A DNA stretch of 5,846 nt, taken from the NCBI GenBank assembly GCA_946479055.1, contig CAMLEX010000344.1, positions 1-5,846 of the forward strand, read 5' to 3'. The translations under genes were made by a program, and so were the position numbers. Numbering within the stretch: position 1 is the first letter of the stretch; each line of letters begins with the position of its first letter. Of the stretch, positions 1 through 5,527 are shown in pieces. Below the pieces are notes generated by a model. The model ran no database searches, was not told the DNA's origin, and saw only the letters and a program-made list of their open reading frames with translations. This DNA comes from an uncultured Bacteroidota bacterium. Lineage in GTDB: Bacteria; Bacteroidota; Bacteroidia; Chitinophagales; Chitinophagaceae.

Positions 1-215
1 CTTTTCATGACCGCATCATTAAGGTAAATGTGTTTCTGAAACTTGACAATGTAGTTCATAACATTAAAGACAAGATCGCTGAGATCAGAATCCATGTACC
101 ACGACACGAGTTTTTTGTGAAATCAACCAGTAAATCATTCGAAGAATCCTTTGACGATGCATTTGATTCCATCGTCACTCAAATAAAAAGAAAAAAAGAA
201 AAGCAAGCTGCCTAA
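1..215 (+). CDS. hpf: Ribosome hibernation promoting factor (HPF/RaiA family), 3' part
   Basis: This is the C-terminal 70 residues of a short HPF/YfiA-type protein. The gene runs off the left edge, and the reading frame is open from base 3 (F-H-D-R-I-I-K-V-N-V), so the GTG at 30 is not the real start. The family binds the decoding region of the 30S subunit in stationary phase and silences or dimerises ribosomes. Family features visible here are the beta-strand containing FLKLDN, then EIRIHVP, the FFVKSTSKSFEESFDDAFDSI helix, and a basic QIKRKKEK tail that ends the protein. With no long C-terminal domain after that tail, this is the short (about 100 aa) form. The TAA stop at 213-215 is followed seven bases later by an intrinsic terminator, so it is probably transcribed separately from the tRNAs. 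Family assignment is firm; the N-terminus cannot be judged. Confidence 0.9.
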   Translation, partial: FHDRIIKVNVFLKLDNVVHNIKDKIAEIRIHVPRHEFFVKSTSKSFEESFDDAFDSIVTQIKRKKEKQAA

Positions 216-221
216 AAAACT

Positions 222-246
222 AAAGACCTCTCCGGAGGTCTTTTTT
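222..246 (+). terminator. Intrinsic terminator of hpf
   Basis: The stem AAAGACCTC (222-230) pairs perfectly with GAGGTCTTT (235-243) around the loop TCCG. The T run (241-246) partly overlaps the 3' arm. This is a textbook rho-independent terminator directly behind the hpf stop codon, and its A-rich 5' side could let it work in both directions. Confidence 0.93.
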
Positions 247-450
247 AGTAATAAGAATAAATCTTTTCTTTTAACGCGAGATATGGCTTTCAATAACACA
301 TGTAATTAGATGGGAAGCCGCTTTGGAATGATTTAGCAACTTTCTTTGAATTCGATTTTATAAACAGATACAGTTTACTTTCCTTGCAACAAGCAGCGTG
401 ACTATTTTCACTTTATTTACAACTTGCTGAAAACAAATAAAAAATTCCTG

Positions 451-467
451 TTGCAAAATTTTTGCAA
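451..467. repeat. 17-bp perfect palindrome over the -33 region
   Basis: TTGCAAAA, a central T, then TTTTGCAA. The right arm contains the TTG (462-464) that would serve as the -33 element of the tRNA promoter, so anything binding this palindrome would cover that element. It could be an operator for a dimeric regulator or a chance AT-rich palindrome. Confidence 0.5.
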
Positions 468-489
468 TTATCAAATTCCCTTACCTTTG
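462..489 (+). promoter_or_regulatory. Bacteroidota-type promoter of the tRNA cluster
   Basis: The -7 box TACCTTTG (482-489) matches TAnnTTTG, the consensus of the Bacteroidota primary sigma factor. A TTG (462-464) lies 17 bases upstream, within the expected -33 spacing. Transcription would start near 494-498, about 50 bases before tRNA-Thr. The flanking bases (TTACCTTTGCC) closely resemble the boxes before tRNA-Trp and rplK in this window, which supports the call. Confidence 0.75.
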
Positions 490-544
490 CCTTCCTAAAA
501 TTTAGGGGTAGTTCTTTATTGTACAATTTACGAAAGCAATAAAC

Positions 545-617
545 GCCACTTTAGCTCAGCTGGTAGAGCAACTGATTTGTAATCAGTAGGTCGTTGGTTC
601 GATTCCGACAAGTGGCT
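545..617 (+). tRNA. tRNA-Thr (anticodon TGT)
   Basis: A complete 73-nt cloverleaf. The acceptor GCCACTT/AAGTGGC is perfect, the D stem is GCTC/GAGC, and the anticodon stem ACTGA/TCAGT holds the loop TTTGTAA with TGT at 578-580. The T arm is GTTGG/CCGAC with one G-U pair and the loop TTCGATT. The discriminator is T617. CCA is not encoded and must be added after transcription. It reads ACA codons (and by wobble other ACN). First of four clustered tRNAs. Confidence 0.97.
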
Positions 618-621
618 CAAA

Positions 622-693
622 AGAACAGGTAGTAAAATGATAACCGGGAATTGATAAAAATGTATTTCCGAAATTCAGTTTCCTACCTGTTTT
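622..693 (+). repeat. Inverted repeat spanning the Thr-Tyr tRNA spacer
   Basis: AACAGGTAG (624-632) is the exact reverse complement of CTACCTGTT (683-691); a G-T and an A-T pair extend it to 622/693. The arms abut the 3' end of tRNA-Thr and the 5' end of tRNA-Tyr, so in the precursor RNA the spacer would fold into one long hairpin joining the two tRNAs. A second near-complement (GGAA 647-650, TTCC 666-669) lies inside. A role in RNase P/RNase Z or endonuclease processing is an inference. Confidence 0.65.
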
Positions 694-776
<83 letters not shown>

Positions 777-787
777 CAGTTCTTTGC

Positions 788-810
788 AAGCCGGAACTTC
801 GTTCCGGTTT
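788..810 (+). repeat. Spacer hairpin between tRNA-Tyr and tRNA-Gly
   Basis: CCGGAAC (791-797) and GTTCCGG (801-807) pair perfectly around a TTC loop. The flanking AAG/TTT extends the stem to 10 bp with one G-U pair. Only three T residues follow, so it is a poor terminator. It fills nearly all of the spacer, and a precursor-processing hairpin is the likelier reading. Confidence 0.65.
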
Positions 811-813
811 CAA

Positions 814-886
814 GCGGGAGTAGCTCATTTGGTAGAGCGATAGCCTTCCAAGCTATAGGTGGCGAGTTCGAGCCTCGTCTCCCGCT
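814..886 (+). tRNA. tRNA-Gly (anticodon TCC)
   Basis: A complete 73-nt cloverleaf. The acceptor GCGGGAG/CTCCCGC is perfect, the D stem is GCTC/GAGC, and the anticodon stem ATAGC/GCTAT carries the loop CTTCCAA with TCC at 847-849. The T arm is GCGAG/CTCGT and the discriminator is T886. CCA is not encoded. It reads GGA (and GGG by wobble). Confidence 0.97.
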
Positions 887-894
887 CTTAATGA

Positions 895-960
895 GATGAC
901 AGACAATAGACGACAGCTGACAGCATGCGTACTGTCAACTAACAACGGTCAACTGTCAAC
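895..960. repeat. Palindromic element built of degenerate heptads
   Basis: The left arm reads as consecutive 7-mers GATGACA, GACAATA, GACGACA, GCTGACA. The right arm, read on the minus strand from 960, gives GTTGACA, GTTGACC, GTTGTTA, GTTGACA. The arms converge on one centre at 927/928: TGACAG at 897 and 918 pair with CTGTCA at 953 and 932 respectively in the same register. The pairing between these blocks is poor, so the folded RNA would be a broken hairpin. It fills almost the whole tRNA-Gly/tRNA-Thr spacer. Function is unknown to me. Confidence 0.7.
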
Positions 961-970
961 TTCGACAAAA

Positions 971-1042
<72 letters not shown>

Positions 1043-1070
1043 CAGTGAACAGAACGATGAAGAGTGCGAC

Positions 1071-1099
1071 GCAACAGACGGTGATAGAAATACTGTTGC
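1071..1099 (+). repeat. Hairpin in the tRNA-Thr/tuf spacer
   Basis: GCAACAG (1071-1077) and CTGTTGC (1093-1099) form a perfect 7-bp stem with a 15-base loop, and no T run follows. It lies in the leader of tuf if the gene is co-transcribed with the tRNAs. It may mark the processing point that frees the tuf mRNA (inference). Confidence 0.5.
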
Positions 1100-1152
1100 C
1101 CACCACATTAAATAGAAACAAAAATTAGTAACACAACTAAAAACCGATAACA

Positions 1153-2340
1153 ATGTCAAAAGAGACCTTTAAGAGGGACAAACCCCACGTAAACATTGGT
1201 ACGATTGGTCACGTTGACCATGGTAAGACCACATTGACTGCCGCAATTACAGAAGTTCTTTCTAAAAAAGGCCTGGCGACAGCAAAAAAATATGATGATA
1301 TTGATGGAGCTCCTGAAGAAAAAGAAAGGGGTATCACTATCAATACAGCCCACGTTGAGTATCAGACTGATACACGTCACTATGCTCACGTTGATTGTCC
1401 TGGTCACGCTGACTATGTTAAAAACATGATCACAGGTGCCGCTCAAATGGACGGTGCTATCTTAGTTGTGGCTGCTACTGATGGTCCTATGCCACAAACA
1501 AAAGAACACATTCTGCTTGCCCGCCAGGTGGGTGTTCCTACAATGGTGGTTTTTATGAATAAAGTTGACCTTGTTGATGATCCTGAACTGTTGGATCTTG
1601 TTGAAATGGAAATCCGTGATGAATTGACAAAACGTGGGTTTGATGGTGACAACACTCCAATCATCAAAGGTTCTGCTACTGGTGCTTTAGCAGGTGATCC
1701 AAAATGGGTTGGTGCAATTGATGAATTAATGACTGCTGTGGATGCTTATATTCCTTTGCCTCCTCGTCCGGTTGATCTGCCATTCCTGATGTCTGTAGAA
1801 GATGTATTTTCTATCACAGGTCGTGGTACTGTTGCGACAGGCCGTATTGAAAGAGGTCGTATTAAAGTGGGTGAAGCAGTAGAAATCGTAGGTTTGACTG
1901 ATGCTCCTTTAAATTCTGTTTGTACAGGTGTGGAAATGTTCCGCAAATTATTGGATGAAGGTGAAGCAGGTGATAATGCAGGTCTGCTATTACGCGGTAT
2001 TGAGAAAACTCAGATCCGTCGCGGTATGGTTATCTGTAAGCCAGGCTCTATCACTCCTCACACTGAGTTTAAATGCGAAGTATACGTATTGAGCAAAGAT
2101 GAGGGTGGTCGTCATACTCCGTTCTTCCAAAAATATCGTCCTCAGTTCTATTTCCGTACTACTGACGTAACTGGTGAGGTTGAGCTGAACCCAGGTACTG
2201 AAATGGTTATGCCTGGTGATAATACATCACTGAAAGTAAAACTGATCCAGCCAATTGCGATGGAAAAAGGTTTGAAATTCGCTATCCGCGAAGGTGGTCG
2301 TACAGTAGGTGCTGGTCAGGTAACTGAGATCATTAAGTAA
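1153..2340 (+). CDS. tuf: Elongation factor Tu
   Basis: A full-length 395-aa EF-Tu (the E. coli protein has 394). It delivers aminoacyl-tRNA to the ribosomal A site as a GTP complex. The G domain shows G1 GHVDHGKT (19-26), the switch I segment RGITINT with T62, G3 DCPGH (81-85) with the catalytic histidine H85, G4 NKVD (136-139), and G5 SAT (174-176). Domain 2 (about 210-300) contains [13 protein letters not shown], and domain 3 ends in [16 protein letters not shown]5 is SAT where many bacteria have SAL; I recall similar forms in related Bacteroidota. The ATG at 1153 gives the usual MSKETF N-terminus and follows the A-rich stretch CCGATAACA with no Shine-Dalgarno, as is normal in this phylum. 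No separate promoter is evident, so it is probably transcribed with the upstream tRNAs. It is intact. Confidence 0.98.
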   Translation: MSKETFKRDKPHVNIGTIGHVDHGKTTLTAAITEVLSKKGLATAKKYDDIDGAPEEKERGITINTAHVEYQTDTRHYAHVDCPGHADYVKNMITGAAQMDGAILVVAATDGPMPQTKEHILLARQVGVPTMVVFMNKVDLVDDPELLDLVEMEIRDELTKRGFDGDNTPIIKGSATGALAGDPKWVGAIDELMTAVDAYIPLPPRPVDLPFLMSVEDVFSITGRGTVATGRIERGRIKVGEAVEIVGLTDAPLNSVCTGVEMFRKLLDEGEAGDNAGLLLRGIEKTQIRRGMVICKPGSITPHTEFKCEVYVLSKDEGGRHTPFFQKYRPQFYFRTTDVTGEVELNPGTEMVMPGDNTSLKVKLIQPIAMEKGLKFAIREGGRTVGAGQVTEIIK

Positions 2341-2342
2341 GA

Positions 2343-2367
2343 AAAAGCTAACGAGCTACGAGCTTTT
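2343..2367 (+). terminator. Possible weak terminator after tuf
   Basis: AAAAGCT (2343-2349) and AGCTTTT (2361-2367) form a 7-bp stem with an 11-base loop directly behind the tuf stop codon, ending in four T residues. The stem is AT-rich and the T run is part of the stem, so termination would be weak. It may simply be part of the heptad repeat in the same place. Confidence 0.35.
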
Positions 2368-2382
2368 AGCTACGAGCCGTCA
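2347..2382. repeat. Short-period tandem repeat after tuf
   Basis: The sequence divides into GCTAACGA, GCTACGA, GCTTTTA, GCTACGA, GCCGTCA: one 8-mer and four 7-mers sharing GC at the start and A at the end. The unit GCTACGA occurs twice exactly (2355-2361, 2369-2375). The 10-mer AGCTTTTAGC (2361-2370) recurs at 2448-2457, and its reverse complement lies at 2420-2429. The period matches the element in the tRNA-Gly/Thr spacer, although the unit sequence differs. Confidence 0.6.
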
Positions 2383-2400
2383 GGCTTTGCAAAAGATTAT

Positions 2401-2408
2401 TATCTTTG
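2401..2408 (+). promoter_or_regulatory. -7 promoter box for tRNA-Trp (secE/nusG)
   Basis: TATCTTTG matches the Bacteroidota -7 consensus TAnnTTTG exactly, and its context TTATCTTTGC resembles the boxes before the tRNA cluster and rplK. No TTG lies at the usual distance upstream; the nearest (2387-2389) is only 11 bases away, so the -33 element is weak or absent. Transcription would begin near 2413-2417, just before the leader hairpin, and probably covers tRNA-Trp, secE and nusG. Confidence 0.65.
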
Positions 2409-2419
2409 CGAAATAAAGT

Positions 2420-2457
2420 GCTAAAAGCTGTTTCGGTAACACGGAATAGCTTTTAGC
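2420..2457 (+). repeat. Long leader hairpin just before tRNA-Trp
   Basis: GCTAAAAGCT (2420-2429) pairs perfectly with AGCTTTTAGC (2448-2457). The same register continues inward through six more pairs (two of them G-U) to 2435/2442, giving a 16-bp stem with a six-base loop. Three T residues follow, so partial termination is possible. It sits between the predicted start of transcription and the 5' end of tRNA-Trp. Its 5' arm could also pair with the identical AGCTTTTAGC at 2361-2370 in transcripts read through from tuf. Confidence 0.7.
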
Positions 2458-2462
2458 TTTCT

Positions 2463-2533
2463 ACGGGCATGGTGCAACGGTAGCATACGGGTCTCCAAAA
2501 CCTTTGATCTGGGTTCGAATCCTAGTGCCCGTG
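2463..2533 (+). tRNA. tRNA-Trp (anticodon CCA)
   Basis: A 71-nt cloverleaf. The acceptor ACGGGCA/TGCCCGT is perfect, the D stem is GTGC/GCAT with a G-U pair, and the anticodon loop CTCCAAA has CCA at 2495-2497. The T arm is CTGGG/CCTAG with the loop TTCGAAT, and the discriminator is G2533. The anticodon stem CGGGT/ACCTT is weak, with a C-T mismatch at its base and one G-U pair, and the variable loop is short. Trp identity is clear from the anticodon and the discriminator G. CCA is not encoded at the 3' end. Confidence 0.94.
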
Positions 2534-2539
2534 CGGAGT

Positions 2540-2615
2540 AATTGAAAATTTGAAAATGTGCTGAATTCTAAAATTTAGTAATTGGCTTGTACCAATCATT
2601 TTCAAATTTTCAATT
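2540..2615. repeat. 19-bp perfect inverted repeat between tRNA-Trp and secE
   Basis: AATTGAAAATTTGAAAATG (2540-2558) and its exact reverse complement (2597-2615) enclose 38 bases. Each arm is a two-unit tandem repeat of (A)TTGAAA with period 7-8. Inside lie ATTGG/CCAAT (2581-2585, 2592-2596) with a six-base loop and the 11-mer palindrome CTAAAATTTAG (2568-2578). The structure ends seven bases after tRNA-Trp and would form a long AT-rich stem in RNA. It could be a small repeat element or a processing signal separating the tRNA from the secE mRNA. Confidence 0.8.
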
Positions 2616-2631
2616 CCGATAATTATCGGAA
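2614..2631. repeat. 18-bp perfect palindrome upstream of secE
   Basis: TTCCGATAATTATCGGAA is self-complementary over 18 bases and ends 24 bases before the secE ATG. It overlaps the end of the 19-bp inverted repeat by two bases. It could be an operator for a dimeric regulator, or part of a repeated intergenic element. No promoter box is recognisable between it and secE. Confidence 0.75.
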
Positions 2632-2655
2632 AATAAACTATTCAAATTAATAGTG

Positions 2656-2853
2656 ATGAATAAAATAGCTAATTATTTAAAAGAGTCATACAAAGAGCTG
2701 ACAGAAAAAGTGACCTGGCCTAACTGGGAACAACTTCAACAGTCAACTATGATCGTGCTGGTGTCTACATTGGTGCTCACAGCCATTATATCATTGATGG
2801 ACTTTGCAGCGGGTGGCGCATTGAAGTTTGTATACAACCAACTTTTTAAATAA
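2656..2853 (+). CDS. secE: Preprotein translocase subunit SecE
   Basis: A 65-aa protein, the short one-membrane-segment form of SecE found in most bacteria outside the enterics. It clamps SecY in the inner-membrane SecYEG channel. The amphipathic helix with the family signature (ELTEKVTWPNWEQLQQST, residues 14-31) precedes one transmembrane segment (about 32-50) and a short tail ending in YNQLFK. I chose the ATG at 2656, giving MNKIANYLKES; the adjacent in-frame GTG at 2653 would add only one residue. No Shine-Dalgarno is present. The stop codon overlaps the nusG start in TAATG, and the secE-nusG pair is nearly universal in bacteria. Confidence 0.96.
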   Translation: MNKIANYLKESYKELTEKVTWPNWEQLQQSTMIVLVSTLVLTAIISLMDFAAGGALKFVYNQLFK

Positions 2854-3437
2854 TGGAGACAACTACGACCAATACAGAAAATACACAGCAACAGGAATCA
2901 AAATGGTTTGTGCTGCGTGTAGTAAGCGGAAAGGAACGCAAGGTAAAAGAATACCTTGATAAGGAAATTTCACGTGGTGGCTGGAGTGAAGTTGTAAAGC
3001 AGGTTTTTCTCCCGGTTGAGAAAGTATATAAGGTAGTGAATGGTAAAAAAGTGATGCGTGAACGTAACTACTATCCCGGATATGTAATGATTGAGGTACT
3101 TGAAGGAAAGTTAAGTGATGACCTTCGGGATACTATAAAAAACACGAATAGTGTTATTCATTTTTTAGGAAAAGAAAACCCAATTGCCCTTCGTAAAGCT
3201 GAGGTGAATAAGATGCTGGGTAAAATGGATGAAATGGCGGAAGCGGGTGGTATAAGTATGAGTGAGCCATTTATTGTAGGTGAAACGATTAAAATCATTG
3301 AAGGACCTTTTAACGATTTTAATGGTGTTATTGAAGAGGTAAATGATGAGAAAAAGAAATTGAAAGTAACAGTGAAAATATTTGGCCGGTCAACACCAGT
3401 GGAATTGAATTACATGCAGGTGGAAAAGATCAGTTAA
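2853..3437 (+). CDS. nusG: Transcription termination/antitermination factor NusG
   Basis: A 194-aa NusG, which binds RNA polymerase to modulate pausing and couples it to Rho or to the ribosome. The NGN domain (about 17-115) starts at KWFVLRVVSGKERKV and includes NYYPGYVMIEV (72-82). The KOW domain (about 141-194) has GETIKIIEGPFNDFNGVIEEV. The first 16 residues (rich in T, N, Q and E) are a low-complexity lead-in that adds to the usual start. The ATG at 2853 shares its A with the secE stop (TAATG), implying translational coupling. An intrinsic terminator lies 46 bases downstream, so this operon appears to end here, where rplK would normally follow. Confidence 0.97.
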   Translation: METTTTNTENTQQQESKWFVLRVVSGKERKVKEYLDKEISRGGWSEVVKQVFLPVEKVYKVVNGKKVMRERNYYPGYVMIEVLEGKLSDDLRDTIKNTNSVIHFLGKENPIALRKAEVNKMLGKMDEMAEAGGISMSEPFIVGETIKIIEGPFNDFNGVIEEVNDEKKKLKVTVKIFGRSTPVELNYMQVEKIS

Positions 3438-3483
3438 CCCTGGCCTTTGAAAAATATTGATATTACATCATACTAAATTGATT

Positions 3484-3514
3484 AAAGCCATTCCTGATAA
3501 GGGATGGCTTTTGT
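3484..3514 (+). terminator. Intrinsic terminator after nusG
   Basis: AAAGCCATTCC (3484-3494) pairs with GGGATGGCTTT (3501-3511), 11 bp with one G-U pair, around the loop TGATAA. The T run is only four bases (3509-3512), partly inside the stem, so efficiency may be moderate. It separates secE-nusG from the downstream envelope gene. Confidence 0.8.
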
Positions 3515-3521
3515 AATCTAT

Positions 3522-3549
3522 CCTGTTTTATTATAACTCTTTAAACAGG
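3522..3549. repeat. Inverted repeat upstream of the sulfatase-fold gene
   Basis: CCTGTTT (3522-3528) and AAACAGG (3543-3549) are exact reverse complements separated by 14 bases, ending 29 bases before the ATG at 3579. The arrangement would suit a dimeric regulator or a leader hairpin. No clear TAnnTTTG box is present; the nearest promoter-like string is TATAATTTT at 3564-3572, too close to the start codon to leave a normal leader. Confidence 0.4.
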
Positions 3550-3578
3550 TAACATATAAAACGTATAATTTTCCTCTA

Positions 3579-5420
3579 ATGGCTGCGAAATTTAAGTTTC
3601 TGCTGCTCTATTTTATAAGTTGGGTCATTTTTTTTGACCTGTTAAGACTTGTATTCCTGGTTTACCACCTTGACAAAACAAAGCAGCTTGATTTCAGCAC
3701 TATTATTTCTTCCTTCTGGTATGGCTTGCGGATGGATATGTCCGTTGCCGCTTATATCCTGGTTCCTGTATGCTTATTTGTATTGTTAAGTCTTTTTATT
3801 CATTTTTTCAGGAGGCTGATAATATACAAGGCATTTACATTCATTATTCTTTTGCTTATAGCTCTTATCTCTTTTTTTGATCTTGAAATATATAAGCAAT
3901 GGGGTTTTAGAATCGATGCTTCACCACTCAAATTTTTATCTACGCCTAAAGAGGCACTGGCCTCAATTAGTCATTTACCACTTTTGTTTCTTTCTGTTAT
4001 ATTTATCATTTGCTACGGACTGTTTTTTTTCTTTTTCAAGTATATATTAAAAAGAATTTTTTTTCAACAGCAAAACAAGTTGAGACTGATCACAGCCGCA
4101 TTATTACTGTTGTTCATAGGTTTTCTTATAATTCCTATCAGGGGTGGATTTCAGTTGGCGCCATTAAATCAAAGTAGCGTTTATTTTTCTACAGATAATT
4201 ATGCAAACCATGCGGCCATCAATGCTTCCTGGAATTTTTTGCATAGCCTGGTTAGTAAGGATTTTTCAGGAAAAAACCCTTACCAGTATCTTTCAGATAA
4301 ACAGGTAAAAGAAACAATAGATAGTTTATATAGAGGTGTTTCAACCACCGAACAACTAATCAGAGTTACACCTGACACGGCAACGAATATCATTTTTATT
4401 ATATGGGAAAGCTTTACCGAAAAGGCTATTCATATTTCTATTAATAATAAAGAAGTAACTCCTCAATTTAATCGGCTAAAAAAAGAGGGGATATATTTTA
4501 GTAATGTCTATGCAAGCGGCGACAGAACGAATAAAGGCATACCCGCTATTTTGAGTGGTTATCCAGCAATGCCGAATACGACAATTATTCATTCACCGGG
4601 AAAAGCTGAAAAACTTCGGGTGCTATCTCAATTATTTAAAGAGAAAGGTTATCAAATTCCTTTCTTTTACGGCGGTGAACCTGAATTTGCTAATATTAAA
4701 TCATACTTGCTTCATGGCGATTTTGATCCTATCATTGGAAAAAATGATTTTGATTCAAAAGATATGAACTCAAAATGGGGAGCCCATGATGGCGTGGTAA
4801 TGAACCGTGTGTTTGAAGATCTGAATAAATTAAAGAAACCATTCTTTGCTACCTGGCTTACTTTAACGAGTCATGAACCTTTTGAAACTCCTGTTTCAGC
4901 TGTATTTAATGGAAGAGATAACACAACAAAATTTCTGAATTCATTGCATTATACAGACCAGGTAGTGGGTGAGTTTATTGAAAAGTGCAGTAAAGAATCG
5001 TGGTGGAATAATACAGTTATGATCATTACCGGCGATCATGGACATCCACTTCCGGAAAGCGGCAACAAAGCAGATGAGTTTCGTACTCCTATGCTTTGGA
5101 TAGGAGGGGCATTGAATAAAAAAGCTGTTAAAATCGATAAAGTAGTGTCCCAGTTGGATATTGCCGCTATGCTATCAAAACAGGTAGGATTAAATGCTGG
5201 TAATTTCCCGTTTAGCAAAAACAGCCTTGACCCATTCACAAAGTCCTGGGCATTTTTTTCTTTCAATAATGGATTTGGTTTTGTTGATTCATTGGGGCGC
5301 CTGGTTTTTGATAATGTTGGGAAAATGCCAATAAAGGAGGATGGAAATATTGGTACAAAAGAAATCGAGGCCGGTAAAGCAATGCAGCAATTTGTGTATG
5401 ATGATTTTATCCGGAAATAA
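3579..5420 (+). CDS. LTA synthase-like membrane sulfatase-fold protein
   Basis: A 613-aa protein in two parts. Residues 1-190 hold about five transmembrane segments (near 7-29, 52-77, 83-100, 132-153, 168-187). Residues 265-545 form an alkaline-phosphatase/sulfatase-superfamily domain facing the periplasm. Family metal and catalytic residues are present: E277 (IIWESF), T317 as probable nucleophile (SGDRTNKGIPAILSGYP), H432 (TLTSHEPF), and D486/H487 (TGDHGHP). In Gram-positive LtaS this fold transfers glycerol phosphate from phosphatidylglycerol. The segment that in LtaS reads HGNxxxFWNR is YGGEPEFANI here (364-373), so the known headgroup-binding H, W and R are absent and another headgroup or acceptor is likely. 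Phosphoethanolamine transferase is an alternative. The gene is AT-rich with three T8 runs and stands between nusG and rplK, behind a terminator. It appears intact. Confidence 0.88.
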   Translation: MAAKFKFLLLYFISWVIFFDLLRLVFLVYHLDKTKQLDFSTIISSFWYGLRMDMSVAAYILVPVCLFVLLSLFIHFFRRLIIYKAFTFIILLLIALISFFDLEIYKQWGFRIDASPLKFLSTPKEALASISHLPLLFLSVIFIICYGLFFFFFKYILKRIFFQQQNKLRLITAALLLLFIGFLIIPIRGGFQLAPLNQSSVYFSTDNYANHAAINASWNFLHSLVSKDFSGKNPYQYLSDKQVKETIDSLYRGVSTTEQLIRVTPDTATNIIFIIWESFTEKAIHISINNKEVTPQFNRLKKEGIYFSNVYASGDRTNKGIPAILSGYPAMPNTTIIHSPGKAEKLRVLSQLFKEKGYQIPFFYGGEPEFANIKSYLLHGDFDPIIGKNDFDSKDMNSKWGAHDGVVMNRVFEDLNKLKKPFFATWLTLTSHEPFETPVSAVFNGRDNTTKFLNSLHYTDQVVGEFIEKCSKESWWNNTVMIITGDHGHPLPESGNKADEFRTPMLWIGGALNKKAVKIDKVVSQLDIAAMLSKQVGLNAGNFPFSKNSLDPFTKSWAFFSFNNGFGFVDSLGRLVFDNVGKMPIKEDGNIGTKEIEAGKAMQQFVYDDFIRK

Positions 5421-5486
5421 AGCGGCGGCTTATGTTTCAGACGAACTGTAGATAAATTATTTCTGTAAAATCTTCTGAAATCCGCT
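5421..5486 (+). other. Spacer after the sulfatase gene with loose inverted repeats
   Basis: TTTCAG (5435-5440) is complementary to CTGAAA (5475-5480), and AGCGG (5421-5425) to CCGCT (5482-5486). The two pairings are nested but out of register by eight bases. No T run follows, so I do not call a terminator. Read-through into rplK from the upstream gene cannot be excluded. Confidence 0.35.
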
Positions 5487-5495
5487 TCCAGCCCT

Positions 5496-5503
5496 TATCT
5501 TTG
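5496..5503 (+). promoter_or_regulatory. -7 promoter box for rplK
   Basis: TATCTTTG in the context TTATCTTTGCC is an exact TAnnTTTG match and nearly identical to the boxes before the tRNA cluster and tRNA-Trp. No TTG stands at the usual -33 distance; the closest string is TTCTG at 5473-5477. Transcription would start near 5509, giving a leader of about 100 bases before the L11 start. The ribosomal-protein operon thus seems to have its own promoter rather than depending on secE-nusG. Confidence 0.72.
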
Positions 5504-5527
5504 CCGCCCCAATTAGTTCTTTAGAAA

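Larger units (their letters stand above)
247..544. other. Gene-free spacer holding the tRNA-cluster promoter
   Basis: This AT-rich stretch of 298 bases has no credible coding frame on either strand. I see nothing in its first 200 bases. Its last 100 bases hold a 17-bp palindrome (451-467), a TAnnTTTG promoter box (482-489), and two small palindromes: CCTAAAATTTAGG (494-506) and ATTGTACAAT (518-527). The last two lie in the presumed 5' leader of the tRNA transcript. Confidence 0.7.

Noticed and set aside
788..810. The GC-rich spacer hairpin as a terminator inside the tRNA cluster
   Set aside because: Only three T residues follow the stem, and tRNA-Gly begins four bases later, so termination is unlikely.
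1091..1098. TACTGTTG as a separate tuf promoter box
   Set aside because: It differs from TAnnTTTG at one key position, lacks a -33 partner, and forms part of the GCAACAG/CTGTTGC hairpin.
1156..1946. Three minus-strand open frames inside tuf
   Set aside because: They lie opposite a complete, highly conserved EF-Tu gene, have no promoter or start context, and do not resemble proteins.
4555..4767. A 70-codon plus-strand frame inside the sulfatase-fold gene
   Set aside because: It is wholly internal to a longer well-supported gene in another frame, with no recognisable domain.
5036..5266. A minus-strand frame within the end of the sulfatase-fold gene
   Set aside because: It is antisense to conserved catalytic sequence and has no independent support.
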